Assembly (NCBI GenBank): GCA_964450725.1
Contig: CAYVGO010000057.1
Coordinates: forward strand, 1 to 13,979
Reading direction: 5' to 3'
Source of the DNA: CAYVGO01 sp964450725
GTDB taxonomy: Bacteria > Bacteroidota > Bacteroidia > Bacteroidales > UBA932
Length of the DNA stretch: 13,979 nucleotides
The notes beneath the pieces were generated by a model, which was not told where the DNA came from, searched no databases, and saw only the letters and a list, made by a program, of their open reading frames with translations. Made by a program: the position numbers and the translations under genes. Every line of letters begins with the position of its first letter. Position 1 is the first letter of the stretch. Positions 1 through 7,500 of the stretch are shown piece after piece.

Positions 1-125
1 ACCATATCGAAAAAAAGGAAACTTCTGTTTATCATCCGTTCATTTCCATTTCCGGATTTTTCTAACTCCATCACCTTGAAAACTTTATAATACTCTATTC
101 TTGCCCTTCTTCTCTTTGTATTCAT
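1..125 (-). CDS. Possible 5' end of a hypothetical protein, cut by the window edge
   Basis: On the minus strand an ATG at 125-123 opens a frame that stays open to the left edge, about 41 codons, beginning MNTKRRRARIEYYKVFK and rich in Arg, Lys and Glu. It lies just beyond the intrinsic terminator that ends the DUF1080 gene, so it would be a separate transcription unit. I see no TAnnTTTG box in the short gap before it and recognise no family. In DNA this AT-rich an open stretch of this length can arise by chance. Real coding is possible but weakly supported. Confidence 0.25.
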   Translation of the reverse strand, partial: MNTKRRRARIEYYKVFKVMELEKSGNGNERMINRSFLFFDM

Positions 126-151
126 ATAAAAGGAATGATAATAATATAAAA

Positions 152-178
152 AAACGGCGAAAAACTTTTCCGCCGTTT
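152..178 (-). terminator. Intrinsic terminator of the minus-strand DUF1080 gene
   Basis: AAACGGCG (152-159) and CGCCGTTT (171-178) form a perfect 8-bp stem around an 11-nt loop. Read on the minus strand, the stem is followed by a run of seven T and further T/A-rich sequence (154 down to about 141). It lies 29 bp past the stop codon of the DUF1080 gene (208-210). GC-rich stem plus T-tract is the classical Rho-independent form, and only the minus orientation has the T-tract. Confidence 0.85.
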
Positions 179-207
179 CCCTCAAAACATTTTTACTATT
201 ATGGCAA

Positions 208-948
208 TTATAATTCTTTTATACGAATATTGCGGAACCAAACATCATCTCCGTGATCTTGAAATCCTATATATCCGTCTTGATTAGCACCCCCGGCATT
301 AATAAACTCTTCCCAGCCTTTGAATTTACTGTTATCTATCATTTTTTTCCAATCGTCAGTCCATAAATGATATTCTAACACCACTTCACCGTTTTGATAA
401 TGTATTACTGTTCCTTTATACACCATAATGGCTCCGGCATTCCATTCTCCTGCAGGTTTTGCATTTTGAGGATTTGCCGGTATCAAATCATAGAGTGAAG
501 CAGATTGTCGGTTTCCATCTTTTCCTAAACGGGCATCAGGATGTTTCGCATTATCTAAGACCTGATATTCCGGTGATGACTTCCAAATTGGTTGATCTGC
601 AATCTCTTGTCCTAAATAGAAAACTCCACTATTTCCACCCTCAGAAACTTTCCAATCAAAACGCAATTCAAAGTTTTTGAATTTTTTGTCAATAATAATA
701 TCTCCACCATCTACACTTCCGGCTTCTCCGGTTCCTTTTCCGTTAATTTTTATAGCACCATCTTCAATTGTCCATGCCGCAGGCATATCTTGACGATTAT
801 ACCCTCTAAAGCCGGTAAAGTCTTTACCATTAAAGTAACTGACAAAACCAGTTTCATCATTAGAAGTTGTATTAGAGGAGTTACAACTTTTACATCCATA
901 AAAAGCCATAGATACTAAGATTACAGCAGGAATAAAAACTTTTTTCAT
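208..948 (-). CDS. DUF1080 / 3-keto-disaccharide hydrolase-type lipoprotein
   Basis: The 246-residue protein has an N-terminal signal (KK then a hydrophobic stretch, residues 4-18) ending in FYG-C19, a relaxed lipobox, so it is probably a lipoprotein of the envelope. A Ser/Asn/Thr-rich linker leads into one complete DUF1080 domain (about 36-246). Family hallmarks are visible: FNGKDFTGF (39-47), NSGVFYLG (106-113), PEYQVLDNAKHPDA (126-139), the SLYDL...KPAGEWN block (151-170) and the C-terminal GYIGFQDHG...VWFRNIRIK (225-244). The family (PF06439) has a concanavalin-like jelly-roll fold and is named for hydrolysis of 3-keto-disaccharides; related members act on 3-keto-glycosides. It is the last gene before the terminator and lies 57 bp after DUF1266 with no obvious promoter of its own. 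The companion Gfo/Idh/MocA and TIM-barrel genes upstream support a role in keto-sugar processing. The exact reaction (hydrolase, lyase or hydratase) cannot be read from the sequence. Confidence 0.88.
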   Translation of the reverse strand: MKKVFIPAVILVSMAFYGCKSCNSSNTTSNDETGFVSYFNGKDFTGFRGYNRQDMPAAWTIEDGAIKINGKGTGEAGSVDGGDIIIDKKFKNFELRFDWKVSEGGNSGVFYLGQEIADQPIWKSSPEYQVLDNAKHPDARLGKDGNRQSASLYDLIPANPQNAKPAGEWNAGAIMVYKGTVIHYQNGEVVLEYHLWTDDWKKMIDNSKFKGWEEFINAGGANQDGYIGFQDHGDDVWFRNIRIKEL

Positions 949-1005
949 GATATTGAATTATTTATAAAGATATGTTTTAATGTTTTCTTCTTCACTTAGT
1001 CCATA

Positions 1006-1800
1006 TTATTTGAATTTGATTGTTACCCAAGGACTTTCGGGTTTAGTTAGCGATTGCAGCGCAATTGAACAAATACCGTCATAACTCATTGAGTTTCCAC
1101 CCCACATTCCACGTCCTATAACATACGAAGTTGCAAAACCTTTCCAGTCTGCATATTGCTCAACCATCTTATAACTCCGATAAATATATTCCCATGCCTC
1201 TTTTTCGTTAATGTATTCTTTATCACAACAAACTCTGGCTACGGTTACCAATCTACCTGCATCCCACCCCGCAATACCATTTTTGAGATTTTCATGAGAA
1301 TACGGAAAGTCCGGATGTTTTTCGAATTGAGCAATACATTCCTTGAGATTATGTAAAAACTCTACGGCTTGGTCATGATTTTCTTCCGGCAATATAACTT
1401 TAATCTTGTCAGCACTATAGTCATTGTTTAAAATCAACGGAAGTATGACATCATATATTTTTCGATGTCCAAATTGCAGCAACCAATCCAACGTTTGACA
1501 TGCTGATTCACGATTAGTAATTCCCCAATATGATTCTAACATTTCTGTCATTGTTTTTGGTGACATTCCTGTTGTGAGCGTATCAACATAGCACATTGTT
1601 TGTTCTGAATTAATCAATCCAACGGCAAGTGCTTTTTGCTGATCACTGCTCAAAGTTGTCCCTTCTGGATTTTTTGTGTAATCTTTATGTCGAAGAATTT
1701 TCACTGCTTGTGTTGTTTTCTTTAAAAATTTTGATCTCAAAAGCCATACAACAAGACTAACGGCAAAAAAGACATAAACATACCACGGTAAATTAGGCAT
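1006..1800 (-). CDS. DUF1266 domain protein with N-terminal membrane anchor
   Basis: The 264-residue protein has one clear N-terminal transmembrane helix (about residues 6-22, followed by RSKFLKK), so the bulk is probably cytoplasmic and membrane-tethered. The rest matches DUF1266, a family that includes E. coli YbeR/YbeU: YWGITNRE (91-98), WLLQFGHR (106-113), GWDAGRLVTVAR (178-189) and DWKGFATSYVIGRGMWGG (218-235). The conserved Trp, Gly and Arg residues of these blocks are all present, so the domain looks intact. No enzymatic role is established for the family. It lies between the oxidoreductase and the DUF1080 gene on the same strand, but a strong hairpin separates it from the oxidoreductase. 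It could be a passenger in this unit rather than a sugar-pathway component. The ATG at 1800 is chosen because it starts just before the membrane helix. Confidence 0.8.
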   Translation of the reverse strand: MPNLPWYVYVFFAVSLVVWLLRSKFLKKTTQAVKILRHKDYTKNPEGTTLSSDQQKALAVGLINSEQTMCYVDTLTTGMSPKTMTEMLESYWGITNRESACQTLDWLLQFGHRKIYDVILPLILNNDYSADKIKVILPEENHDQAVEFLHNLKECIAQFEKHPDFPYSHENLKNGIAGWDAGRLVTVARVCCDKEYINEKEAWEYIYRSYKMVEQYADWKGFATSYVIGRGMWGGNSMSYDGICSIALQSLTKPESPWVTIKFK

Positions 1801-1845
1801 AATATTTAAAACTTATTAGATAGACTCTCAAATTCAATATAAAAC

Positions 1846-1888
1846 TTAGTTGCAAGAAAAAAGAACCCTGTATTTTTCTTGCAACTAA
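1846..1888 (-). terminator. Strong hairpin between the oxidoreductase and DUF1266 genes
   Basis: TTAGTTGCAAGAAAAA (1846-1861) is exactly complementary to 1873-1888, giving a perfect 16-bp stem with an 11-nt loop. It starts 7 bp after the stop of the Gfo/Idh/MocA gene. On the minus strand the stem is followed by GTTTTATATT, a modest T-rich tail. It may act as an intrinsic or partial terminator, or as a 3'-end stabiliser that sets expression of the two upstream genes apart from the two downstream. On the plus strand no T-tract follows. No convincing TAnnTTTG promoter for DUF1266 was found in the gap; a one-mismatch box (1829-1836) lacks a properly spaced TTG. Confidence 0.6.
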
Positions 1889-1894
1889 AAACAT

Positions 1895-3370
1895 TTAGGT
1901 TAGACTTGGTAAACTCCACCCTTCACGATAATTATGCTTAATCATCTCTTCTGCAAATTGTTTAGCATTGATAGGGTCGGTCATTTTCTTATCAAAAGTA
2001 GGATGTCCATCTTTAATTTGGAATCCATCTTCAATAATAATTTTGAGTTTATCATCATCTTTAATATTGGTAAACTTCATATTTTCACCGTCCCACAATA
2101 ATTCTTTGTTTAATGATTGTAATCTTACGGCTAAAACTCCCATCACCACCATTTCATTAAAAGGTCCTGCTTCACTAAAATCTGAAACTGTTTTTACTCT
2201 GCTTTCAGGACTTTCTTTACAAGCTCGGATAAAGTCTTGGTAATGGTCATTATTAGGAACAATACGCATAATTTCTGGAGTTTCAGGATTTCTGCCGGAT
2301 AATAACCATGGTCTTATACCATAACTTCCGCAAACTAAAATATCTTTTGTTCCATAGAAAATACATCCTCCACCTGAATCATTCATACTTTTACCGTCAG
2401 GAAATCCTTCGGGACGCGGTGGTTGCAATCCTCCGTCAAACCAGTGCACTTCTACTTCAGGCATTCCTACAAGCGGTAGGTTATTTCGTTTGGGGAAAAC
2501 ATATTTTACATATTCAGCAGAAGGAGCACAATCTGTTAGCAACATAGTTGAACTTCCTTGTACTTTTGTAGGATATCCTAAGTTTAATGCTTTAAATACA
2601 GGATGTAATATATGACAAGCCATATCTCCCAACGCTCCGGTTCCATAATCCCACCATCCTCTCCAATTCCAAGGAGTGTAAATTGAATTAAAGGGTCTCA
2701 TCGGTGCGGGACCTGTGAACAAATCCCAATTTAATGTTTTTGGTACCTTTTCAACCTTTACGGGTCGTGGTAATCCTTGAGGCCATATAGGTCTGTCTGT
2801 AAATGTATCTACACGAGTAACTTCTCCGATAACGCCGCTTTGTATCCAAGATACTACTTTCCGCACACCTTCAGCTGAAGCGCCTTGATTTCCCATTTGT
2901 GTTGCCACTTTGTATTTTGCAGCCAATTGGGTTAACAACCGAGATTCATACACAGAGTGCGTCAGAGGCTTTTCCACATAAACATGTTTCCCTAAAGTCA
3001 TCGCATCGGCGGTGATAATGGCATGGGCATGATCTGCAGTTCCTACCATCACAGCATCAATGGATTTACTCATTTCCTCAAACATTTTTCGGTAGTCATA
3101 GTATTTTTTTGCTTGTGGATAGCGAGCAAAAACGCCATTTTTTTCAGTATATCCCCAATCAACATCACATAGAGCAACTATATTTTCGGTTTCCATTCCT
3201 TTTAATACTCCAAAACCACGTCCACCAACTCCAACTCCGGCAATGTTTAATTTGTCGCTTGGTGCAGTATGTCCAAATGCTTTACCTAATACGCTGTTGC
3301 TGACAATCGTAAGTCCTGCCGCCCCAATAATTCCTTTCTTTAAAAAATTTCTACGAGATATTTTTTTCAT
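1895..3370 (-). CDS. Tat-exported Gfo/Idh/MocA family oxidoreductase
   Basis: The 491-residue protein begins with a textbook Tat signal, SRRNFLKK (5-12), then a hydrophobic stretch (14-28). Tat export means it folds and loads its NAD(P) in the cytoplasm first, as known for Zymomonas glucose-fructose oxidoreductase. The Rossmann domain shows the dinucleotide loop GVGVGGRG (45-52) and an acidic strand end CDVD (68-71). The family motif EKPLTHS (133-139) supplies the usual catalytic Lys of Gfo/Idh/MocA enzymes. In the C-terminal domain GALGDMACHILHP (245-257) carries the D...H pair common in this family. At about 490 residues it matches the longer exported Bacteroidota/Planctomycetota members rather than cytosolic ones of about 350. 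It follows the TIM-barrel gene by 20 bp, so the two are cotranscribed. The likely reaction is oxidation or reduction of a sugar hydroxyl, for example at C3 of a glycoside; substrate and direction are inference. Confidence 0.93.
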   Translation of the reverse strand: MKKISRRNFLKKGIIGAAGLTIVSNSVLGKAFGHTAPSDKLNIAGVGVGGRGFGVLKGMETENIVALCDVDWGYTEKNGVFARYPQAKKYYDYRKMFEEMSKSIDAVMVGTADHAHAIITADAMTLGKHVYVEKPLTHSVYESRLLTQLAAKYKVATQMGNQGASAEGVRKVVSWIQSGVIGEVTRVDTFTDRPIWPQGLPRPVKVEKVPKTLNWDLFTGPAPMRPFNSIYTPWNWRGWWDYGTGALGDMACHILHPVFKALNLGYPTKVQGSSTMLLTDCAPSAEYVKYVFPKRNNLPLVGMPEVEVHWFDGGLQPPRPEGFPDGKSMNDSGGGCIFYGTKDILVCGSYGIRPWLLSGRNPETPEIMRIVPNNDHYQDFIRACKESPESRVKTVSDFSEAGPFNEMVVMGVLAVRLQSLNKELLWDGENMKFTNIKDDDKLKIIIEDGFQIKDGHPTFDKKMTDPINAKQFAEEMIKHNYREGWSLPSLT

Positions 3371-3390
3371 AGTTTCAAAATTTATATGGT

Positions 3391-4266
3391 TTAAAATACG
3401 TAAGATGCTTTATTCAAAAAATCATAACTTTCTTGTGCTGAAAGAATAGGGTCGTCCTTGCTATACCTCTCAATTTCCACATACCAGTCTTTGATATTGT
3501 TTTTTGCAGCGGCTTCAAAAATAGATTTGAAATCCATCTTGCCACTTGCTCCGATTTCTTTTTCATCTTTAATGTGCAAAGATCTAATTTGTTCGGGATA
3601 ATTTTGTATATATTCTACCGGATTTTTACCTCCCACAACTGCCCAATATACGTCTAATTCAAAACAAACATGATTTTTACTGGTATTACGTAGAAGATAA
3701 TCAAAAATGACTTCTCCTTCAATTTCTTCAAATTCAAAAACATGATTATGATAACCAAAAAGAATACTCTGTGCGGCAGTTTTTATTCCGATGGCATTAA
3801 AGTAATCACAATAAATCTTAAGGTCTTCTTTCATGGTATTATGATTTTTTGGCATCCATGGCTGAATCATGTATTTTACATTTAATTTGGCATGAGCATC
3901 AATAGCCTTATCCCACCACGCCATAATTTCTTGTTCATTTTCTTTTACATATTCACGACCTACATGTGCGCTACTGATTTTTAATCCTGCATTATCACAA
4001 CATTTTTTAAATTCCTCAGGCAATAAACCGTAAATTTTCCCATCATTATACCCTGCTGTTTCAATGGTGGTATAACCCATTTTTGAAACTAATTCCAAAA
4101 CTTTTTCAATTCCCTGTTCTTGGATTGTATAACGTAAGGAATAAAGTTGTAATCCGATATTTTTTTTACCATTGCTACATGCTGAAAAAATGGCAGAGGC
4201 AAATGCCCCACCGGCAAAAAGCATTGCACCTTTCTTGATGAACTTGCGTCGATTTTCCATATCCAT
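3391..4266 (-). CDS. Tat lipoprotein of the sugar phosphate isomerase/epimerase (AP_endonuc_2) TIM-barrel family
   Basis: The 291-residue protein starts with a Tat-type motif NRRKFIKK (5-12), a hydrophobic segment (13-27) and a lipobox-like FSA-C30, indicating a Tat-exported lipoprotein. The mature part (34-291) is a complete xylose-isomerase-like TIM barrel, starting IGLQLYSLR. Probable metal and substrate residues include HNH (173-175), FELDVYW with E203 and D205, LHIKD (230-234), GKMDF (242-246) and WYVEIERY with E264/E266. The family covers isomerases, epimerases, lyases and dehydratases. Members secreted next to Gfo/Idh/MocA and DUF1080 genes are candidates for isomerising or cleaving keto-sugars, because an exported protein is unlikely to see sugar phosphates. 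It is the first gene after a strong promoter and is followed within 20 bp by the oxidoreductase gene. An in-frame second ATG at 4260 is an alternative start with the Tat motif still intact. Confidence 0.9.
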   Translation of the reverse strand: MDMENRRKFIKKGAMLFAGGAFASAIFSACSNGKKNIGLQLYSLRYTIQEQGIEKVLELVSKMGYTTIETAGYNDGKIYGLLPEEFKKCCDNAGLKISSAHVGREYVKENEQEIMAWWDKAIDAHAKLNVKYMIQPWMPKNHNTMKEDLKIYCDYFNAIGIKTAAQSILFGYHNHVFEFEEIEGEVIFDYLLRNTSKNHVCFELDVYWAVVGGKNPVEYIQNYPEQIRSLHIKDEKEIGASGKMDFKSIFEAAAKNNIKDWYVEIERYSKDDPILSAQESYDFLNKASYVF

Positions 4267-4302
4267 AATTAAGTTTTAAATAAAGAAACGTAAAAAACAG
4301 TC

Positions 4303-4332
4303 CAAAGTTATGTACTTTTTTTTAGTTTGCAA
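4303..4332 (-). promoter_or_regulatory. Bacteroidota-type promoter for the minus-strand sugar genes
   Basis: On the minus strand, TAACTTTG (4310-4303) matches the Bacteroidota -7 consensus TAnnTTTG exactly. A TTG (4332-4330) lies 19 nt upstream of it, as expected for the -33 element. Transcription would start near 4296, leaving a leader of about 30 nt before the ATG at 4266. No Shine-Dalgarno sequence is seen, which is usual for the phylum. Confidence 0.7.
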
Positions 4333-4386
4333 AACGCATATTGACATTTTAGGAAAAGTATACGATTTGTTAAAATTTCACTACTT

Positions 4387-4415
4387 CAATGTGTTAAAAC
4401 AATGTGTTTATTGTT
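4387..4415. repeat. Short direct and inverted repeats in the divergent intergenic region
   Basis: CAATGTGTT occurs twice (4387-4395 and 4400-4408), 13 bp apart start to start. Overlapping the second copy, AACAAT (4398-4403) and ATTGTT (4410-4415) form a 6-bp inverted repeat with a 6-nt spacer. The element sits between the two outward-facing promoters, where an operator would be expected. The arms are short and AT-rich, so chance is a serious alternative. Apart from this element and the promoters, nothing further is seen in the 291-bp gap 4267-4557. Confidence 0.3.
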
Positions 4416-4458
4416 ATGTATAGTTTCATAAATGATTATCCTGTTCAATTTTAATTAG

Positions 4459-4489
4459 TTGTATTTCAAGGTATTTAGTTTTATTTTTG
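4459..4489 (+). promoter_or_regulatory. Alternative upstream promoter for the AddB-like gene
   Basis: TTG (4459-4461), a 20-nt spacer, then TATTTTTG (4482-4489) fit the Bacteroidota -33/-7 pattern. The start of transcription would be near 4496, giving a leader of about 60 nt. It is upstream of a second, equally good match and the T-rich setting makes chance matches easier, so it ranks below that one. Confidence 0.4.
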
Positions 4490-4502
4490 ATTAATTCCTA
4501 TT

Positions 4503-4532
4503 TTGATAAAGCCAAAAAAAGATTTATGTTTG
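4503..4532 (+). promoter_or_regulatory. Bacteroidota-type promoter for the AddB-like gene
   Basis: TTG (4503-4505), a 19-nt spacer and TATGTTTG (4525-4532) match the -33/-7 consensus exactly. Transcription would begin near 4539, about 18 nt before the GTG start codon. This short leader supports the GTG at 4558 as the start. It is divergent from the minus-strand promoter at 4303-4332. Confidence 0.65.
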
Positions 4533-4557
4533 TCAAAATATTTTTAATCATTGACCG

Positions 4558-7413
4558 GTGAATACTTTTTTAGATGACATAGCAGAGGTATTGCTTCAAA
4601 AATATCGCAATAATTTAGGTAATTTACGGATTATTATCCCGAATAAACGCATTCGGTTTTTTTTGACAGAAAGTTTCTCTAAAAAAATAACCTTTCCTTC
4701 GCTCGCTCCGCAATATGTTCATCTGCATCAATTGTTTGAAGAACTTTCCATACTTACAATAGCAGAACCTTTAACTGTTCTATATTCTTTATATGAAATT
4801 TATAAAAAATATCAGCAGGACAATGTTATGGACTTCAATACATTTTTCTCATTCGGGGAAATTATGCTATCTGATTTCGATGCTGTAGATAAATATTACA
4901 TTGATGCCGAACAACTTTTTAAAAATATTAAAAACTATAAAAATATTGATGCCGAACTTTCTTATCTGACTCCTGAACAAATAAGACTGCTTAAAGAATT
5001 TTGGAATATTATGGATGTCAATCCAGAAAATAGATTAAAAAAGGAATTCGCCACTTTGTGGGACATGCTTTATCCTGTATATTTTGACCTCAAAAACAAA
5101 CTGCTGCAAGAGAAGAAGGGTTACGAAGGAATGGTACAGCGGCAAGCCATTGAAAATTTGCTGAACGGAAGCGCTACACTGCAAAATGGTGTTCATTATG
5201 TTGCCATAGGATTTAATGCTTTGACTTATTGTGAACATAAGTTATTCATGAAAATGCAGCAGGCAAAAATGATAGATTTTTTCTGGGATTATGACAATTA
5301 TTATATCAATAATCTCCAACAGGAAGCCGGATTGCTAATGCGTGAAAACATAAAACATTTCCCATCGTCAGTAACTTTGAGACATGATTATTTTATAGAG
5401 CCTAAAAAGATAACCTTTATTTCTGCTCCTTCAGATACTTTACAGGCAAAACACATTCATGAACTTCTTGTACCTTACCAAAACCAACAAATATCGACAA
5501 ATGATGTTGCCGTAATTTTCCCTGACGAAAATTTACTTTTACCTGCGTTATATGCTGTTCCTGAAGGAATTGAGGCTGTGAATGTAACCATGGGTTACTC
5601 TTTTTATCAAACTCCAATATGTCAGTTTATCGAATTGTTGTTATTGCTACATAGCCATAAAAGGGAAATTCGTAAAACCGTCATGTTTTACTACAAAGAT
5701 GTTGAAGAGCTATTGTCTCATACTTACTTACACAGTGTATTTCGGGAAGAAAAAATAACAATTGTTAAACATATTTATCCGATTTCGGGTACTTACATTA
5801 CATTCCCTGAAATTACAGGACAAACACTCTCTCCATTACTCTCTCCAACCCTTTCTGCTACTGAATTTTTAGATAAACTTCAACAGTTTTTAGATGTCCT
5901 GACGCAAAAGGACAATCCGTCTTTATCTCACCCACTCAATGAAGATATGATAATGGAAGCCGTAAGATTATGCAATATGGTAATGATGCTGACACAAACT
6001 ATGGAAGAAATTAGTTTTAGCATACTTCAAATTTTGTTCAAAAAAATGGTGCGCAGTCATAAAATTGCATTTGAAGGAAAACCTTTGTTGGGTGTACAAA
6101 TGATGAGTCTGCAAGAAACCAAGGCTTTAGATTTTGAAACAGTAATTATACTTTCTGCCAATGAAGGACTTTTACCACAACACAACAGACAACATACTTT
6201 TATTCCCTATAAAATTGCATTAGGCTTTGGCCTCCCAACCTTTGAGCAACAGGAAGCACTTTATGCTTACGATTTTTACCGATTAATTCAACGTGCAAAA
6301 AATGTATTTTTACTCTACAACTCACAAAACAATGCTCTCAATGGCGGCGAAAAAAGTCGTTATCTTTTACAGTTAGAATTAGAAACTCAACATAAAATTA
6401 CTTACAAAAACTTAGGATTAAGGGTTAATGTTCTGTCTCCTTCACCGATAGCCATTCCTAAAACAGACAAGGTGATGGAAAAACTCTATCGCTATGTCGG
6501 CACTACGGCTAAAGCAGCATTTTCGGCAACGGCAATCAATTGTTACTTAACATGCCCGTTACAATTTTATTTTATGTATGTTGCCGATATTTTTCCGCCA
6601 CAAGATACAATTCTCAACATTGATGACAGCGTGTTAGGAACATTACTCCATAGTACCGTTGAGCAGTTATATACTCCATACACCGGTCAAACCATTACAG
6701 CAGAAGTACTTTCTCAAATCATCAATACACCTGTAACTATTGATCAATACATAGAAAGCAGTATGGCAAAACAGTTTTTTAAAAAAGAGGGATTGACCGA
6801 TGATGAAAAACAAAATGTCAATGTCATTATCTTAAGGCATACCATTCAAAAATATATTCATGCTTTATTGCAGTTTCATCTCACTAATACTCCTTTTGAT
6901 CTTATAGCCACAGAATTAAAACTGCAAAATATCTATTTCCCTGTAGTTTTACCTCACCAAACTATTGCTGTCCAATTTAAAGGATTTATTGATTTTTTAT
7001 ATCACAAGGAAAATATTTATTACATCACCGATATTAAAACGGGACGGTTTGACAATAAAAAACTAATGGCAACCTCTATTCCAAGTTTATTTGAAGTCAA
7101 TGAAAATCCTGTACCCAAAGAAATTATACAAACGTTTTTATATTCACTACTTTATTCTCAAAATTTTCCGGAACACCGCATATCGCCTCAACTACATTTC
7201 ATCAGGGCTTTTCTTAATCAACAAATCAACACTTCCATCAACATCAATAATGTAGAAGTCAGAGAAATCAATCCTTATCTTAGTGAATTTCAAAATCAGT
7301 TTACAGCCTTATTATCAGAAATTTATAATTCTGAAGTTCCTTTTACTCCTACAGTTAGAGAAAATGTTTGTCAAGTTTGTCACTACAGAACTCTCTGTCA
7401 TAAATCTTCATAA
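4558..7413 (+). CDS. AddB-like PD-(D/E)XK nuclease (double-strand break repair)
   Basis: This 951-residue protein resembles the AddB subunit of AddAB, which processes double-strand DNA ends for RecA-dependent repair in the cytoplasm. The start is GTG: an in-frame TGA lies two codons upstream at 4552, and the N-terminus (FLDDIAEVL...IIPNKRIRFFL, 4-35) fits Bacteroidota family members. The Walker A motif is absent from this position and I see none elsewhere, so the helicase-like half is probably structural. GVQMMSLQETKALDFETVII (from residue 512) with NEGLLP is the helicase-like block typical of AddB. The C-terminal RecB-type nuclease core is intact: H698, GFID with D812, and DIKTG with D825/K827. 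Fe-S cluster cysteines are present as C666 (YLTCPLQF) and C938-x2-C941-x5-C947. No addA-like helicase gene is adjacent in the window. Neighbours are sugar genes, so it is probably a housekeeping gene inserted between them. Confidence 0.88.
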   Translation: MNTFLDDIAEVLLQKYRNNLGNLRIIIPNKRIRFFLTESFSKKITFPSLAPQYVHLHQLFEELSILTIAEPLTVLYSLYEIYKKYQQDNVMDFNTFFSFGEIMLSDFDAVDKYYIDAEQLFKNIKNYKNIDAELSYLTPEQIRLLKEFWNIMDVNPENRLKKEFATLWDMLYPVYFDLKNKLLQEKKGYEGMVQRQAIENLLNGSATLQNGVHYVAIGFNALTYCEHKLFMKMQQAKMIDFFWDYDNYYINNLQQEAGLLMRENIKHFPSSVTLRHDYFIEPKKITFISAPSDTLQAKHIHELLVPYQNQQISTNDVAVIFPDENLLLPALYAVPEGIEAVNVTMGYSFYQTPICQFIELLLLLHSHKREIRKTVMFYYKDVEELLSHTYLHSVFREEKITIVKHIYPISGTYITFPEITGQTLSPLLSPTLSATEFLDKLQQFLDVLTQKDNPSLSHPLNEDMIMEAVRLCNMVMMLTQTMEEISFSILQILFKKMVRSHKIAFEGKPLLGVQMMSLQETKALDFETVIILSANEGLLPQHNRQHTFIPYKIALGFGLPTFEQQEALYAYDFYRLIQRAKNVFLLYNSQNNALNGGEKSRYLLQLELETQHKITYKNLGLRVNVLSPSPIAIPKTDKVMEKLYRYVGTTAKAAFSATAINCYLTCPLQFYFMYVADIFPPQDTILNIDDSVLGTLLHSTVEQLYTPYTGQTITAEVLSQIINTPVTIDQYIESSMAKQFFKKEGLTDDEKQNVNVIILRHTIQKYIHALLQFHLTNTPFDLIATELKLQNIYFPVVLPHQTIAVQFKGFIDFLYHKENIYYITDIKTGRFDNKKLMATSIPSLFEVNENPVPKEIIQTFLYSLLYSQNFPEHRISPQLHFIRAFLNQQINTSININNVEVREINPYLSEFQNQFTALLSEIYNSEVPFTPTVRENVCQVCHYRTLCHKSS

Positions 7414-7452
7414 TTTAAAAGGATAATAGATATAATTATTCTAAATATTGAT

Positions 7453-7460
7453 TAACTTTG
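7453..7460 (+). promoter_or_regulatory. Probable -7 box of the dhaL-lsrF operon promoter
   Basis: TAACTTTG is an exact match to the Bacteroidota -7 element TAnnTTTG and is followed by TTGCC. It lies in the 87-bp gap between the AddB-like and DhaL genes and would start transcription near 7467, about 33 nt before the ATG. No TTG stands 19-21 nt upstream, so the -33 element is weak or absent. Some read-through from the upstream gene is possible, since no terminator hairpin was found in the gap. Confidence 0.5.
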
Positions 7461-7500
7461 TTGCCCATTCAATAATTACACTTTATAATCTAAACTAATC

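Noticed and set aside
4526..4561. An 11-codon frame (ATG at 4526, TGA at 4559) overlapping the GTG start of the AddB-like gene, resembling a leader peptide.
   Set aside because: Its ATG lies inside the best -7 box, so the main transcript would start downstream of it. It has no recognisable regulatory codons and such tiny frames are common by chance.
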